DNA from: JBGAWK01 sp044227665
Lineage (GTDB): Bacteria; Bacteroidota; Bacteroidia; Chitinophagales; JADIYW01
Assembly: GCA_044227665.1 (NCBI GenBank)
Contig: JBGAWK010000002.1
Coordinates: 1 to 64,000 of the forward strand
DNA length: 64,000 bases
Direction of reading: 5' to 3'
The notes beneath the pieces were generated by a model. The model searched no databases. It had not been told where the DNA came from and saw nothing but the letters and a program-made list of their open reading frames with translations. A program made the translations under genes and the position numbers. Below, piece after piece: positions 43,844-52,094 of the stretch (the first letter of the stretch is position 1; each line of letters begins with the position of its first letter).

Positions 43844-44473
43844 TTATTTATCGAGATAAGCCCATGCAAAATTTGGGTGATGACCATCTCTACGTACCAT
43901 CTTCACCCACAAGAGCGTAAGATGTTCTAGATGTAGGGCCTGATCCAATGTGCCAGTATCAAGTGTATAGAAACCCATGTCTGTATTAATTCCTATAAGT
44001 ACTTCTTTTGCACCTTTGTCGTTTCCTGCAATCATCATCACGGGTTTTACATTATATTTTGGAAAATTGCTGTCTGCAAAATTCTCATAGCCATATATAG
44101 TATATGCCTTCACCACTCTTGCATCCGAAGCCCATCGCTGTACACACTCACTGCCAGAAATTTCGCTTTTCAGCCCATGTGATATTCCCGCTCCTACAGG
44201 ATTTGTGCAATCTACAAGTGTTTTCCCATTAAAATGTAGATTGGACAGCAGGGACTCATTCTTAGAGAAAGGCACGGCTAGAAAAACAATCTCTGCTTCA
44301 TCTATTGCTTGCTGTACACCGTTCACGCTAAAATTTGGATTTCTTTCGATGGCTTTCTGCACACTTGTAGAATGTATATTGTCATTGGCGATGATTATCT
44401 GGTGACCTTTCTTTTGAAGATTGTCTGCTATGGCAAAACCTACATTGCCGATACCTATACATGCTATTTTCAT
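43844..44473 (-). CDS. F420/NADP-reductase-like dinucleotide-binding protein
   Basis: A 209-residue Rossmann-fold protein. GIGNVGFAIADNLQKKGHQ is the NAD(P)-binding loop; VFLAVPFSKNES and DCTNPVGAG follow the pattern of the NADPH-dependent F420 reductase/NADP oxidoreductase coenzyme-F420-dependent family (COG2085). In bacteria without F420 such proteins are thought to be NADPH oxidoreductases or ferric reductases of STEAP type. It lies 86 bases upstream of the K+ channel on the same strand and may be the first gene of that cluster. Confidence 0.82.
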   Translation of the reverse strand: MKIACIGIGNVGFAIADNLQKKGHQIIIANDNIHSTSVQKAIERNPNFSVNGVQQAIDEAEIVFLAVPFSKNESLLSNLHFNGKTLVDCTNPVGAGISHGLKSEISGSECVQRWASDARVVKAYTIYGYENFADSNFPKYNVKPVMMIAGNDKGAKEVLIGINTDMGFYTLDTGTLDQALHLEHLTLLWVKMVRRDGHHPNFAWAYLDK

Positions 44474-44489
44474 AATTTTTTTACTCTAA

Positions 44490-44579
44490 TTAAAAAATAA
44501 GTTCCTTTTCAGGTGCTAATTTAGGGGGAATATCTTTGTCTTCTAGCATCTCCTTCAAACTTCTCTCAATGGTATTGTC
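44490..44579 (-). pseudogene. Possible 3' gene remnant between lpd and the F420-like gene
   Basis: A short frame (DNTIERSLKEMLEDKD, then PPKLAPEKELIF before TAA) reads like the tail of a real protein but starts directly behind an in-frame TAA, with only a 20-codon ATG frame possible. It lies in the 126-base gap between lpd and the next gene. The parent family is unrecognised and it may be coincidence. Confidence 0.25.
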
Positions 44580-44599
44580 TTAACTATCAATAGCTATAA

Positions 44600-45997
44600 T
44601 CACAAATGTATGCCTTCCCCTAAGGCTACTGCGGTAGCTTCCATTATAGCCTCGCTCAAGGTAGGATGTGGATGGATAGACTTTAGCAGATGCTTAGCCG
44701 TGGACTCTAGTTGACGAGCTACGACAACCTCTGCAATCATCTCTGTGACATTATCGCCTACAAGATGTGCTCCCAGAATTTCGCCATATTTTTTGTCGAA
44801 AATCATCTTCACAAAACCATCGGTATGGCGACTTGCCTTAGCCTTTCCTGATGCTGAGAACGGAAATTTGCCTACGGCTATATCTATGCCCTTGGTACGA
44901 GCCTGTGTTTCCGTCATACCTACAGAGGCTACTTGTGGGTAGCAGTAAGTGCAGCCTGGAATATTGTCATAGCGTATAGGCGTCGGGCTGTGGCCGGCTA
45001 TTACTTCTACGCAGGTGATACCCTCTGCCGATGCTACGTGTGCAAGTGCCGGACTTGGAATTACATCGCCTATCGCATAATAGCCTTCAATATTGGTAGC
45101 ATAATATTCATCTACTTTTATCTTTCCTTCTAGGGTAGTGATGCCTACGTATTCCAGTCCTATATTGGCTATATTGGGCATTACGCCTGTGGCACACAAT
45201 ATTTTGTCTGCTTCTATCTCTACTTCTCCTTGCGGTGTAGAAACGACTACCTTGCAAATATCTTCCTCAATTTTATGTGCAAGCACACGCGAGGATGTGT
45301 AAATATGCATACCCTCTTTCGCATATTTTTTATGTATAAATTGTGAGACCTCTTCATCTTCATTGGGCAGCAGTCTTGGCGCAAACTCTATAAGGCTCAC
45401 TTTTGTTCCCATTGTATGATAAAAGTATGCAAACTCCATCCCTATGGCTCCGGCTCCTACTATGGCAATGTGTTTGGGTTGAGTATCGAGACTCATGGCT
45501 TTGCGATAGTCTATGACATATTTGCCGTCGAAAGGCAAATTTTGTAATGCCCGAGGCGACGCTCCCGTAGCTATAATTATATGTGAAGCTGCATATACTT
45601 TGATATGTCCATGGCTATCAGTAACTTCTATTCGCTTCCCGGGCTTGACTTTTCCATATCCGTTTATCACGGCAATCTGATTTTTTTTCATCAAATAGCC
45701 TATACCTCCCTGCATTTCTTGTGCTACCTTTCGGCTTCCAGCAATGACTGCCGAAAAATCAATGCTTACACCTTCACAATGAAGTCCAAACTTATTTGCT
45801 TCATGGATTATTGAAAGGGCTTCAGCACTTTTCAATAGTGCTTTCGTAGGTATGCAGCCCCAATTGAGGCATATTCCTCCTAGTCCTTCCTTCTCCACTA
45901 TGGCTACTTTCATTCCTAGCTGTGCAGCTCGTATGGCCGCTACGTATCCACCAGGACCACTTCCTAAAATGAGAATGTCAAAATCCTTCTGTATCAT
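44600..45997 (-). CDS. lpdA: Dihydrolipoyl dehydrogenase (E3)
   Basis: A 465-residue FAD enzyme that reoxidises dihydrolipoamide of 2-oxoacid dehydrogenase complexes and the glycine cleavage system. The redox disulfide is Cys43/Cys48 (GGICLNWGCIPTK); the FAD loop is GSGPGGYVAA, the NAD loop GAGAIGMEFA, and HPHPTLSEA gives the catalytic His-Glu near the C-terminus. Length is normal. It follows a small lipoprotein by 3 bases. It uses the lipoyl groups made by LipA at 6.6 kb. Confidence 0.96.
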   Translation of the reverse strand: MIQKDFDILILGSGPGGYVAAIRAAQLGMKVAIVEKEGLGGICLNWGCIPTKALLKSAEALSIIHEANKFGLHCEGVSIDFSAVIAGSRKVAQEMQGGIGYLMKKNQIAVINGYGKVKPGKRIEVTDSHGHIKVYAASHIIIATGASPRALQNLPFDGKYVIDYRKAMSLDTQPKHIAIVGAGAIGMEFAYFYHTMGTKVSLIEFAPRLLPNEDEEVSQFIHKKYAKEGMHIYTSSRVLAHKIEEDICKVVVSTPQGEVEIEADKILCATGVMPNIANIGLEYVGITTLEGKIKVDEYYATNIEGYYAIGDVIPSPALAHVASAEGITCVEVIAGHSPTPIRYDNIPGCTYCYPQVASVGMTETQARTKGIDIAVGKFPFSASGKAKASRHTDGFVKMIFDKKYGEILGAHLVGDNVTEMIAEVVVARQLESTAKHLLKSIHPHPTLSEAIMEATAVALGEGIHL

Positions 45998-46000
45998 TTC

Positions 46001-46369
46001 TTATTGCGTTACTACCTTAGCTCTATTATCCTCCCATACTAGTATAGGATGGGTAGCATTTTGAAAAAAATCCAAACATTTCATATCGCCCTTGCCTGTA
46101 ATTCCTCCGTCAGGCTGACATATCAGAACGCCAGTGTCATCAAATAATCTTGATGGAATATCACAACAGTAGGAACTAAAATAATATACAGTCCTATTCT
46201 GGTAGGTATAGCTATATATTTTTGTGGGTGGATTGGTGGGCGCAGATTTCTCTATTTTTTTAATTTCCTTAGAGATAAATTCTGGATATTTCATCGTTAC
46301 ATGACTAGACTTACATGAAATTGCACATGGCAAAATGAGAATTATGTATATCGTAATCAAGTATTTCAT
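46001..46369 (-). CDS. DUF6970-like lipoprotein
   Basis: A 122-residue lipoprotein (lipobox PCAISC, Cys19). The motif series IYSYTYQNRTVYYFSSYCCD, then GVLICQPDGGITGKGDMKC and the terminal LVWEDNR resembles DUF6970, a small Bacteroidota family with cysteines at conserved positions that may be disulfide-bonded in the periplasm. Function is unknown. It sits 3 bases upstream of lpd on the same strand, but shares no evident role with it. Confidence 0.65.
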   Translation of the reverse strand: MKYLITIYIILILPCAISCKSSHVTMKYPEFISKEIKKIEKSAPTNPPTKIYSYTYQNRTVYYFSSYCCDIPSRLFDDTGVLICQPDGGITGKGDMKCLDFFQNATHPILVWEDNRAKVVTQ

Positions 46370-46444
46370 ATATTTCTTAGAGCGTAAAAAAATATTTAAG
46401 CAATTTTCTATAAAAATAGTGACATAAAGAAGTTTTGCTATATT

Positions 46445-46452
46445 TATTTTTG
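46445..46452 (+). promoter_or_regulatory. -7 box of porQ-cmk
   Basis: TATTTTTG is a perfect TAnnTTTG and predicts a transcript start about 8 bases before the porQ ATG at 46467. A second box TACGTTAG follows at 46453 and has a TTTG (46434-46437) 15 bases upstream; which is used cannot be decided by reading. Confidence 0.45.
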
Positions 46453-46466
46453 TACGTTAGCAAAGG

Positions 46467-47498
46467 ATGAAAATAATTTATTCTGTAATAGCAATATTTA
46501 CGTCATTGACTACATGGGCGCAGCAGGGTGGGAACACCTCATTTGCCTACCTGAAACTGCCTACTTCTGCCAAGGCTACAGCATTGGGTGGCACTGCTGC
46601 TGCCATGCAAGACAAAGATGTGCTCAATGTATATGAGAACCCTGCTCTCGGAGATTCTTTATTACATAAAGGCATCGCGTTCAACAACGGCTTTTATCTC
46701 AAAGGTTCCCTATTTGGCAGGATTGGGTATAGCCATTATGCCAAAAAACTCAAAGGGACATTTACAGCCGGCATCAACTATCAGTCTTATGGCAGTTTTG
46801 ATGGTCGCGATATTTCCGGAAATTCTACAGGCACATTTCGTGCAGGAGACTATGGTCTCTATGGCTCCTACACACAGCAATGGAAAAAATTTCACTACGG
46901 AATCACCACGCAAATACTGTTTTCTAACTATGCTCAGTATAGTAGTATAGCTTTTGCTTGGAATCTAGGTGCTGCATACATAAATTCCGACAAAAAATTA
47001 TTACTTACCACCTATATAAAAGATGCTGGTATTCAAGCAAAGCCTTATGTAGATAAAGTCAGAGAGAAATTGCCATTGCAAGTGAATATAGGACTTTCTA
47101 AGACATTCGAGAAGCTACCTGTTACACTACAAGTCATCGTTCACGACCTTCAAAATCCAGATTTGTCCTTCCCTGTGGAAGATAAAAACTCCTTATTTAC
47201 TGGACAATCTACGACGAAGAAAACGCCATTTTTTGATAAGATGTTCAGGCACTTTATTTTTGGAGCAAATATAGCTGTGGCAAAGCCCGTACATCTCCGC
47301 TTTGGCTATGACCACCTAGATAGAAAAGCACTAAGCTTTGAGGGAAAGAAAGGATTTAGTGGGATTTCTGCGGGATTCGGCATACATATCCAAGCTTTTG
47401 ATTTCGACTATGGCATCTCTCCTTACAGTGGAGGTAATATTTTGCATCACATAGGATTGCAAGTAAGACTTGCCGACTTTGGAAATACTACAAATTAA
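46467..47498 (+). CDS. porQ: Type IX secretion system outer-membrane protein PorQ
   Basis: A 343-residue barrel protein with signal peptide (cleaved after TTWAQ). The start QGGNTSFAYLKLPTSAKATALGG, with KxxSAxxTALGG pattern and NPAL segment near 52, is typical of PorV/PorQ-family proteins of the type IX secretion system. PorQ acts with PorZ in the outer-membrane attachment complex. The placement directly before cmk is the usual porQ-cmk pair in Bacteroidota. The window also holds a potential T9SS cargo at 58760-59740. Confidence 0.9.
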   Translation: MKIIYSVIAIFTSLTTWAQQGGNTSFAYLKLPTSAKATALGGTAAAMQDKDVLNVYENPALGDSLLHKGIAFNNGFYLKGSLFGRIGYSHYAKKLKGTFTAGINYQSYGSFDGRDISGNSTGTFRAGDYGLYGSYTQQWKKFHYGITTQILFSNYAQYSSIAFAWNLGAAYINSDKKLLLTTYIKDAGIQAKPYVDKVREKLPLQVNIGLSKTFEKLPVTLQVIVHDLQNPDLSFPVEDKNSLFTGQSTTKKTPFFDKMFRHFIFGANIAVAKPVHLRFGYDHLDRKALSFEGKKGFSGISAGFGIHIQAFDFDYGISPYSGGNILHHIGLQVRLADFGNTTN

Positions 47499-47501
47499 TA
47501 C

Positions 47502-48179
47502 ATGAAGAAAATAAATATTGCTATTGACGGCTATAGTGCCTGTGGTAAATCCAGTACTGCAAAGGCTGTAGCCAAAGTATTACAATATACATACATAGAT
47601 TCAGGAGCTATGTATAGGGCGGTGACCTACTTTTTCTTAATGAATAAGATAGACCTAAGTAACGCTAAAAGTATTGCTGTAGCACTAGAAAATATACAAA
47701 TACATTTTGAAAGCAATGCAGATGGGTGGACTACCTATCTCAATAATCAAGATGTAGAAGAAAAGATACGCACATTAGAAGTCTCTAACGCCGTATCCCC
47801 CGTTAGTGCCATAAGTGAGGTAAGAAAGAAACTCGTAAAATTACAGCAGTCACTGGGAAAAAGTAAGTGTATAGTCATGGACGGCAGAGATATAGGAACG
47901 GTAGTATTTCCGGATGCAGAATTAAAGATATTCATGACTGCCGACTTGCATACTAGAGCCTATAGGAGACATATAGAGTTGGCAGAAAAAGGTATCATGG
48001 AAAGTGAAGCGGATATAATAAGCAATCTCAAAGGAAGAGACCATATAGATACTACTCGTGCCGACTCTCCACTTGTGATGGCAGAGGATGCCCTATTATT
48101 AGATACTTCTAATCTGGTTTTTGAGCAGCAAGTAGATTTTATTATCCAAAAGGCACTAGCTATTATCAATCCTAGATAA
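47502..48179 (+). CDS. cmk: Cytidylate kinase
   Basis: A 225-residue kinase that phosphorylates CMP and dCMP. P-loop DGYSACGKSSTAK (residues 9-21); the CMP-binding domain (GAMYRAVTYFF), the LID region and the C-terminal RDHIDTTRADSPL (family signature DxxRxxSPL) are present. It is 3 bases after porQ and likely in the same transcript; the following YfiT gene is 12 bases away. Confidence 0.96.
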   Translation: MKKINIAIDGYSACGKSSTAKAVAKVLQYTYIDSGAMYRAVTYFFLMNKIDLSNAKSIAVALENIQIHFESNADGWTTYLNNQDVEEKIRTLEVSNAVSPVSAISEVRKKLVKLQQSLGKSKCIVMDGRDIGTVVFPDAELKIFMTADLHTRAYRRHIELAEKGIMESEADIISNLKGRDHIDTTRADSPLVMAEDALLLDTSNLVFEQQVDFIIQKALAIINPR

Positions 48180-48191
48180 TTCATAATTTAC

Positions 48192-48731
48192 ATGGAAGAA
48201 TTACAATATCCTATCGGAAAATTTAACGCTCCTGCTGTCATTACACCAGACATGAGAGCAGCATATATTGCCATACTACAAAGTTTCCCCCAGAAACTAG
48301 AAGTTGCCTTAGCTGGCATTACGGAGGCTCAGATGGACACACCCTATAGATCCGGAGGATGGTCGCTAAGGCAAGTAGTGCATCACTGTGCGGATAGTCA
48401 TTGCAATAGCTTTATAAGATTCAAGTTGACACTAACAGAAGATAGCCCTACGGTAAAACCATATTTTGAGGAACGATGGGCAGAACTAGCGGATAGTAAG
48501 ATAATGCCTATAGAATCTTCCTTAATGCTACTGGAAGGTATTCATAGCAGGTGGACATTTTTACTCAAAAATATGACAGACGACGATTTTGCCAAGGAGT
48601 TCATACATCCTGAGCATGACAAATCCTTTCGTCTCGATACCACGCTAGCCATGTATGCTTGGCATAGCGAACATCATTTGGCACATATTTTTATAGCTAT
48701 GAAAAAATGTGGACATGAAAATTACGGATAA
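48192..48731 (+). CDS. YfiT-like DinB-fold thiol transferase
   Basis: A 179-residue protein with the DinB/YfiT four-helix fold. The opening YPIGKFNAPA matches the YfiT group, which includes bacillithiol transferases (BstA-like). The three metal-binding histidines are His65 (VVHH), His158 and His162 (WHSEHHLAHI). Expected activity is metal-dependent conjugation of a low-molecular-weight thiol to electrophiles. It is the first of three overlapping genes (YfiT, SRPBCC, Ogt) that together look like an alkylation/electrophile-response unit. Confidence 0.82.
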   Translation: MEELQYPIGKFNAPAVITPDMRAAYIAILQSFPQKLEVALAGITEAQMDTPYRSGGWSLRQVVHHCADSHCNSFIRFKLTLTEDSPTVKPYFEERWAELADSKIMPIESSLMLLEGIHSRWTFLLKNMTDDDFAKEFIHPEHDKSFRLDTTLAMYAWHSEHHLAHIFIAMKKCGHENYG

Positions 48732-49182
48732 ATCCCTCACCAAAACAGTGCATTTGCCCTGTACCTTGGAGACCCTATGGAAAAGGTGGACTACCCATGA
48801 AGGACTACTCACCTTCTTTGGCAGAGACAACAAAATAGAGTTGATACCAGGAGGAACTTTTGAGATATATTTCTTGCTGGAAAATCCTGTAGGTATGCGA
48901 GGTGCAGAAGGCTGTAAGATACTTTCCTATTTACCACAGAAGATGCTTACATTTTCATGGAATACGCCTCCCGGGTTTTCTGCACAGCGTGCTTCGGGCT
49001 ATTATACTTGGGTGGTGCTCTTTTTTGATGCAATTGATGAAAGCACATCTTCTATCACGCTCGCACATTACGGATGGCCAGACGATGAAAACTGGATACC
49101 TATATATGATTATTTTGATAAAGCATGGGACGTGGTGCTGCATAATCTAAAGCATAGCCTCGAAGTAAGCAATGATGCGTAG
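48715..49182 (+). CDS. SRPBCC (AHSA1-type) domain protein
   Basis: A 155-residue START/AHSA1-fold protein that usually binds a hydrophobic ligand in its cavity. Marks are TLETLWKRWTTHEGL, a GGTFEIYF strand and EGCKILSYLPQKMLTFSW. ATG 48715 is chosen, overlapping the YfiT stop by 17 bases; the GTG at 48709 is an alternative. Its own end overlaps ogt by 11 bases. In this position it may bind or deliver an alkylated or thiol-conjugated molecule, an inference from its neighbours. Confidence 0.8.
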   Translation: MKITDKSLTKTVHLPCTLETLWKRWTTHEGLLTFFGRDNKIELIPGGTFEIYFLLENPVGMRGAEGCKILSYLPQKMLTFSWNTPPGFSAQRASGYYTWVVLFFDAIDESTSSITLAHYGWPDDENWIPIYDYFDKAWDVVLHNLKHSLEVSNDA

Positions 49183-49702
49183 CATACATATTTCCGAATA
49201 CAAGTCGCCACTAGGAAACATGTTGTTGGGGGAACTTGACGGCGATCTATGTCTTTGTGATTGGAAATATCGAAAACTAAGGACAGCAATAGACCATAGA
49301 ATCCAAAAACATCTCAATGCTGCCTATCGTGAAAAATGTACCGCCCTCCATATAGAAGCAACTCATCAATTGGATGCCTATTTTCGTGGTGAACGTATAG
49401 AATTTTCTATACCCTTTCTCATGGTGGGAAGCGACTTTCAAAAGCAGGTATGGGAGGCACTTGTAAAAATACCATACGGAACTACCACCAGCTATAGTAC
49501 ATTATCAGCAATCATACAATATCCCGAAGCCATAAGGGCAGTAGCCGGGGCTAATGGTGCCAATGCCCTAGCTATCATAGTACCCTGCCACAGAGTAATA
49601 GGTAGTAATGGAACACTTACTGGATATGCAGGTGGACTATCTGCAAAGAAAAAACTATTAGCCATAGAAAGCAAAAGTATCCAACTTGGTCTTCCGTGGT
49701 AG
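49172..49702 (+). CDS. ogt: Methylated-DNA--[protein]-cysteine S-methyltransferase
   Basis: A 176-residue DNA repair protein that removes alkyl groups from O6-alkylguanine to its own cysteine. The acceptor Cys139 is in VPCHRV; the DNA-binding helix IRAVAGANGANALAIIV precedes it and the Arg/Asn hinge is standard. The start ATG 49172 or 49175 cannot be separated. It overlaps the SRPBCC gene by 11 bases. A stoichiometric suicide enzyme for DNA alkylation damage, plausible together with the YfiT-like thiol transferase. Confidence 0.94.
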   Translation: MMRSIHISEYKSPLGNMLLGELDGDLCLCDWKYRKLRTAIDHRIQKHLNAAYREKCTALHIEATHQLDAYFRGERIEFSIPFLMVGSDFQKQVWEALVKIPYGTTTSYSTLSAIIQYPEAIRAVAGANGANALAIIVPCHRVIGSNGTLTGYAGGLSAKKKLLAIESKSIQLGLPW

Positions 49703-50042
49703 GAGAAGTTAGTTTTACGCACTATCCGCTATACAATCCTACAACAACATTCCCGTTAATCATATAAAATTGCCCTAACTTATTTGCATAACAGGGTGAT
49801 TATTATAGGACTTAATTATATATCAATTTGGGTAGGTGTGGTGTGGAAATTAGAATTAATGTCTCTAAGTATTCAAGTAGGAGTTTATAGAAAGAAGTAA
49901 CTTAAATCACAAACAAATTATTCCTAGATAAAATGCACAAAAGTTCGTGAAAGCAGTAATACACAAGATGTAGATTAATATCTCTACGTTAATTAGAACC
50001 CGTTTTTGATTTTGGCAAGCTATTGTATATCTTTGAAACACG
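49703..50042. other. Intergenic gap between ogt and nucleotidyltransferase gene
   Basis: No coding frame of note in 340 AT-rich bases. A CCCT...AGGG pair flanks about 16 bases near 49773-49796 and could fold weakly. The only strong signal is the promoter of the downstream gene at 50005-50035. Confidence 0.4.
50005..50035 (+). promoter_or_regulatory. Promoter of sugar nucleotidyltransferase gene
   Basis: TTTG (50005-50008) and TATCTTTG (50028-50035) are separated by 19 bases, the best -33/-7 pair on the plus strand in this window. The predicted start is at about 50042, directly at the ATG (50043), so the mRNA would be nearly leaderless. Confidence 0.7.
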
Positions 50043-51041
50043 ATGAAAGCCATTATCCCTGTAGCCGGTGCGGGTACTAAGTTGAGACCACATACTTATA
50101 CTCAGCCAAAGTCCTTGATTCCCGTGGCCGGAAAAACGATATTGGGATACATTATCGAGCAGTTAAAGTCTTTGGATATAGAGGAATATATATTTGTCAT
50201 AGGTTATTTGGGGGAGAAGATTTACGATTATGTAGAAACACATCATAGTGACATCAATAGACGTTATGTATCGCAGCAGAGCAGGGAGGGGCTGGGACAT
50301 GCTATATGGCTTACGCGCGAATGGCTGGATGCTGATGAAGAAGTGGTTATCATCTTAGGAGATACTATTATGGAATTCGATAGAGATGCATTTATGTCTT
50401 TGAAAGGGTCTGCCTTGGGGGTAAAGAAAGTTCCTGATCCTCGAATATTTGGTGTCGCCGAGATGGACGGAGATGGAAGAATACTCAAAGTCGTAGAAAA
50501 GCCCAGTATCCCAAAGTCTAATATGGCTCTTGTAGGACTGTATAAGTTTGAAAAATTTGGTCGTCTGATAGAAGCTTTGTCATATAATATAGAGCATAAT
50601 ATCCGAAACCAGAATGAATTCTACCTTACAGATGGCTTGCAGGAAATGATAAAAAGGGGAGAAAGATTTCAACCTTTCAAGGTAGATAATTGGTATGACT
50701 GTGGACAGAAGGAAGTCCTTCTCGATACCAATGCACTATTACTGAAGAAAAATAGCCATGTAGTCCCGGATCATATTCCTAATTATATAAATACTATCAT
50801 TGTAGAACCTGTTTATATTGGCAATAATACGGTCATAGAAAACTGTATTTTAGGGCCTAATGTCACCGTAGGGGACAATACGCATATCAAACATAGTATC
50901 ATAAAAAACTCTATAATAGGCAGTTTTACAAAGATGGAAGAGGTGGTATTATACAATTCTCTGATAGGTAGTGATTCGGATATTCATGGCTCTTCTCAAA
51001 GCCTTAATATTGGAGACAATACGGAGCTGGATTTACGTTAG
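50043..51041 (+). CDS. Sugar-phosphate nucleotidyltransferase with left-handed beta-helix tail
   Basis: A 332-residue enzyme of the nucleotidyltransferase family (RmlA/GlmU-like). The N-terminal AGAGTKLRPHTYTQPKSL is the NTP-binding signature; metal/active-site segment IILGDTIMEF lies near 105, and the YLTDGLQEMI segment near 205. The C-terminal 70 residues form hexapeptide repeats (VYIGNN, TVGDNT, IIKNSIIGS), typical of a parallel beta-helix. Activity is activation of a sugar-1-phosphate to a nucleotide sugar; which sugar and nucleotide is not fixed. It overlaps pyrF convergently by 4 bases. Confidence 0.88.
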   Translation: MKAIIPVAGAGTKLRPHTYTQPKSLIPVAGKTILGYIIEQLKSLDIEEYIFVIGYLGEKIYDYVETHHSDINRRYVSQQSREGLGHAIWLTREWLDADEEVVIILGDTIMEFDRDAFMSLKGSALGVKKVPDPRIFGVAEMDGDGRILKVVEKPSIPKSNMALVGLYKFEKFGRLIEALSYNIEHNIRNQNEFYLTDGLQEMIKRGERFQPFKVDNWYDCGQKEVLLDTNALLLKKNSHVVPDHIPNYINTIIVEPVYIGNNTVIENCILGPNVTVGDNTHIKHSIIKNSIIGSFTKMEEVVLYNSLIGSDSDIHGSSQSLNIGDNTELDLR

Positions 51042-51847
51042 TGCTGATGCATAAGTGCAGACATTTCTTTTATATAAGACAGTGCTTGTTCTCTTGCTTT
51101 TTCTGCAAAATCTTTTCCCGTTGAGGCATAAATAATATCTCTGGTTACATTTACCAATATGCCTATATCTTCTGTAGCGGCAGCGTGATATACATCGGAA
51201 AGATTGCCACCCTGTGTCCCTACTCCTGGGATTAGCAAGAAATGTTCGGAACAGAAACTGCGTACATCTCTGAGTCCGTCGGGATGGGTGGCACCTACTA
51301 CAAACATGGTATTATCTTTATTGCCCCAGATCATCGCTTTCTCGATTGTATGTCTATACAGTGGTTTCCCTTCTATAGGAAGATATTGGAAGTCTTTGCT
51401 GCCCTCATTACTGGTAAGCCCCAATATGATTGCCCATTTTTGGTCATAAGCAAGAAATGGAGTAATGGCATCTTTCCCCATGTAGGCATTGAGTGTGATA
51501 GCATCAAAGGGCATTTCCTGAAAGAAAGCTTTGGCATATTGTGCTGCCGTATTTCCTATATCACCCCGCTTAGCATCAGCAATATTTAGGGTGTCCTTTG
51601 GCAGATACGCACTAATCGTGGAAAGCGTATCCCATCCTTTTTTACCTAAGGCTTCAAAAAATGCTATATTAGGCTTGTAAGCTACACACAAATCCGAAGT
51701 GGCATCTATAATAGCCTTACAGAATTCTTCTACAGGATTTTCATACTGCAAAAGATGAGGAGGTATCTTTTGAATATCTGGGTCTAATCCTATACATAAG
51801 AAATTTTCCTTCTGACGAATAGAAGCGATAAGATTTTGTCTGTTCAT
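51038..51847 (-). CDS. pyrF: Orotidine 5'-phosphate decarboxylase
   Basis: A 269-residue enzyme that decarboxylates OMP to UMP in pyrimidine synthesis. It belongs to the longer type-2 group: FLCIGLDPD start, catalytic loop NIADAKRGDIGNTA (Lys and Asp near 95), and phosphate site ILIPGVGTQGG-like LLIPGVGTQGG near 220. ATG 51847 is chosen over an upstream start at 51895 because MNRQNLIASIRQ is the normal N-terminus and the extension would overlap the nfu gene. It lies 7 bases after nfu on the same strand. Confidence 0.95.
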   Translation of the reverse strand: MNRQNLIASIRQKENFLCIGLDPDIQKIPPHLLQYENPVEEFCKAIIDATSDLCVAYKPNIAFFEALGKKGWDTLSTISAYLPKDTLNIADAKRGDIGNTAAQYAKAFFQEMPFDAITLNAYMGKDAITPFLAYDQKWAIILGLTSNEGSKDFQYLPIEGKPLYRHTIEKAMIWGNKDNTMFVVGATHPDGLRDVRSFCSEHFLLIPGVGTQGGNLSDVYHAAATEDIGILVNVTRDIIYASTGKDFAEKAREQALSYIKEMSALMHQH

Positions 51848-51854
51848 AAAAAAT

Positions 51855-52094
51855 TTATAAAGGAATGATTCTGTTAATTTCCGGGACGGCAGCACGGATG
51901 GTGCCTTCTACACCTCCTCTTAATGTGGAGGTATTCATGGGGCATATCTCACAGTTCCCCTGAAGTTGTACATGCAAGTCCATATCATCGGTGAGGTCTA
52001 TCACTTCTATGTTTCCGCCGTCAGCAATAAGAAAAGGCCGTATGGTTTCTAACGCTTTTTCTACTCTGTCCAGTATATTCTCCCTGCCTGTCAT
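51855..52094 (-). CDS. Nfu/NifU C-terminal domain Fe-S scaffold
   Basis: A 79-residue NifU-C domain. The cluster-binding CEIC (Cys48, Cys51) is in QGNCEICPM with the standard FLIADGGNIEV upstream. Such minimal proteins carry [4Fe-4S] clusters for delivery to apo-enzymes. Its start overlaps the end of mrp by 4 bases, so scaffold and carrier are cotranslated, and clients in this window include LipA and aconitase. Confidence 0.92.
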   Translation of the reverse strand: MTGRENILDRVEKALETIRPFLIADGGNIEVIDLTDDMDLHVQLQGNCEICPMNTSTLRGGVEGTIRAAVPEINRIIPL

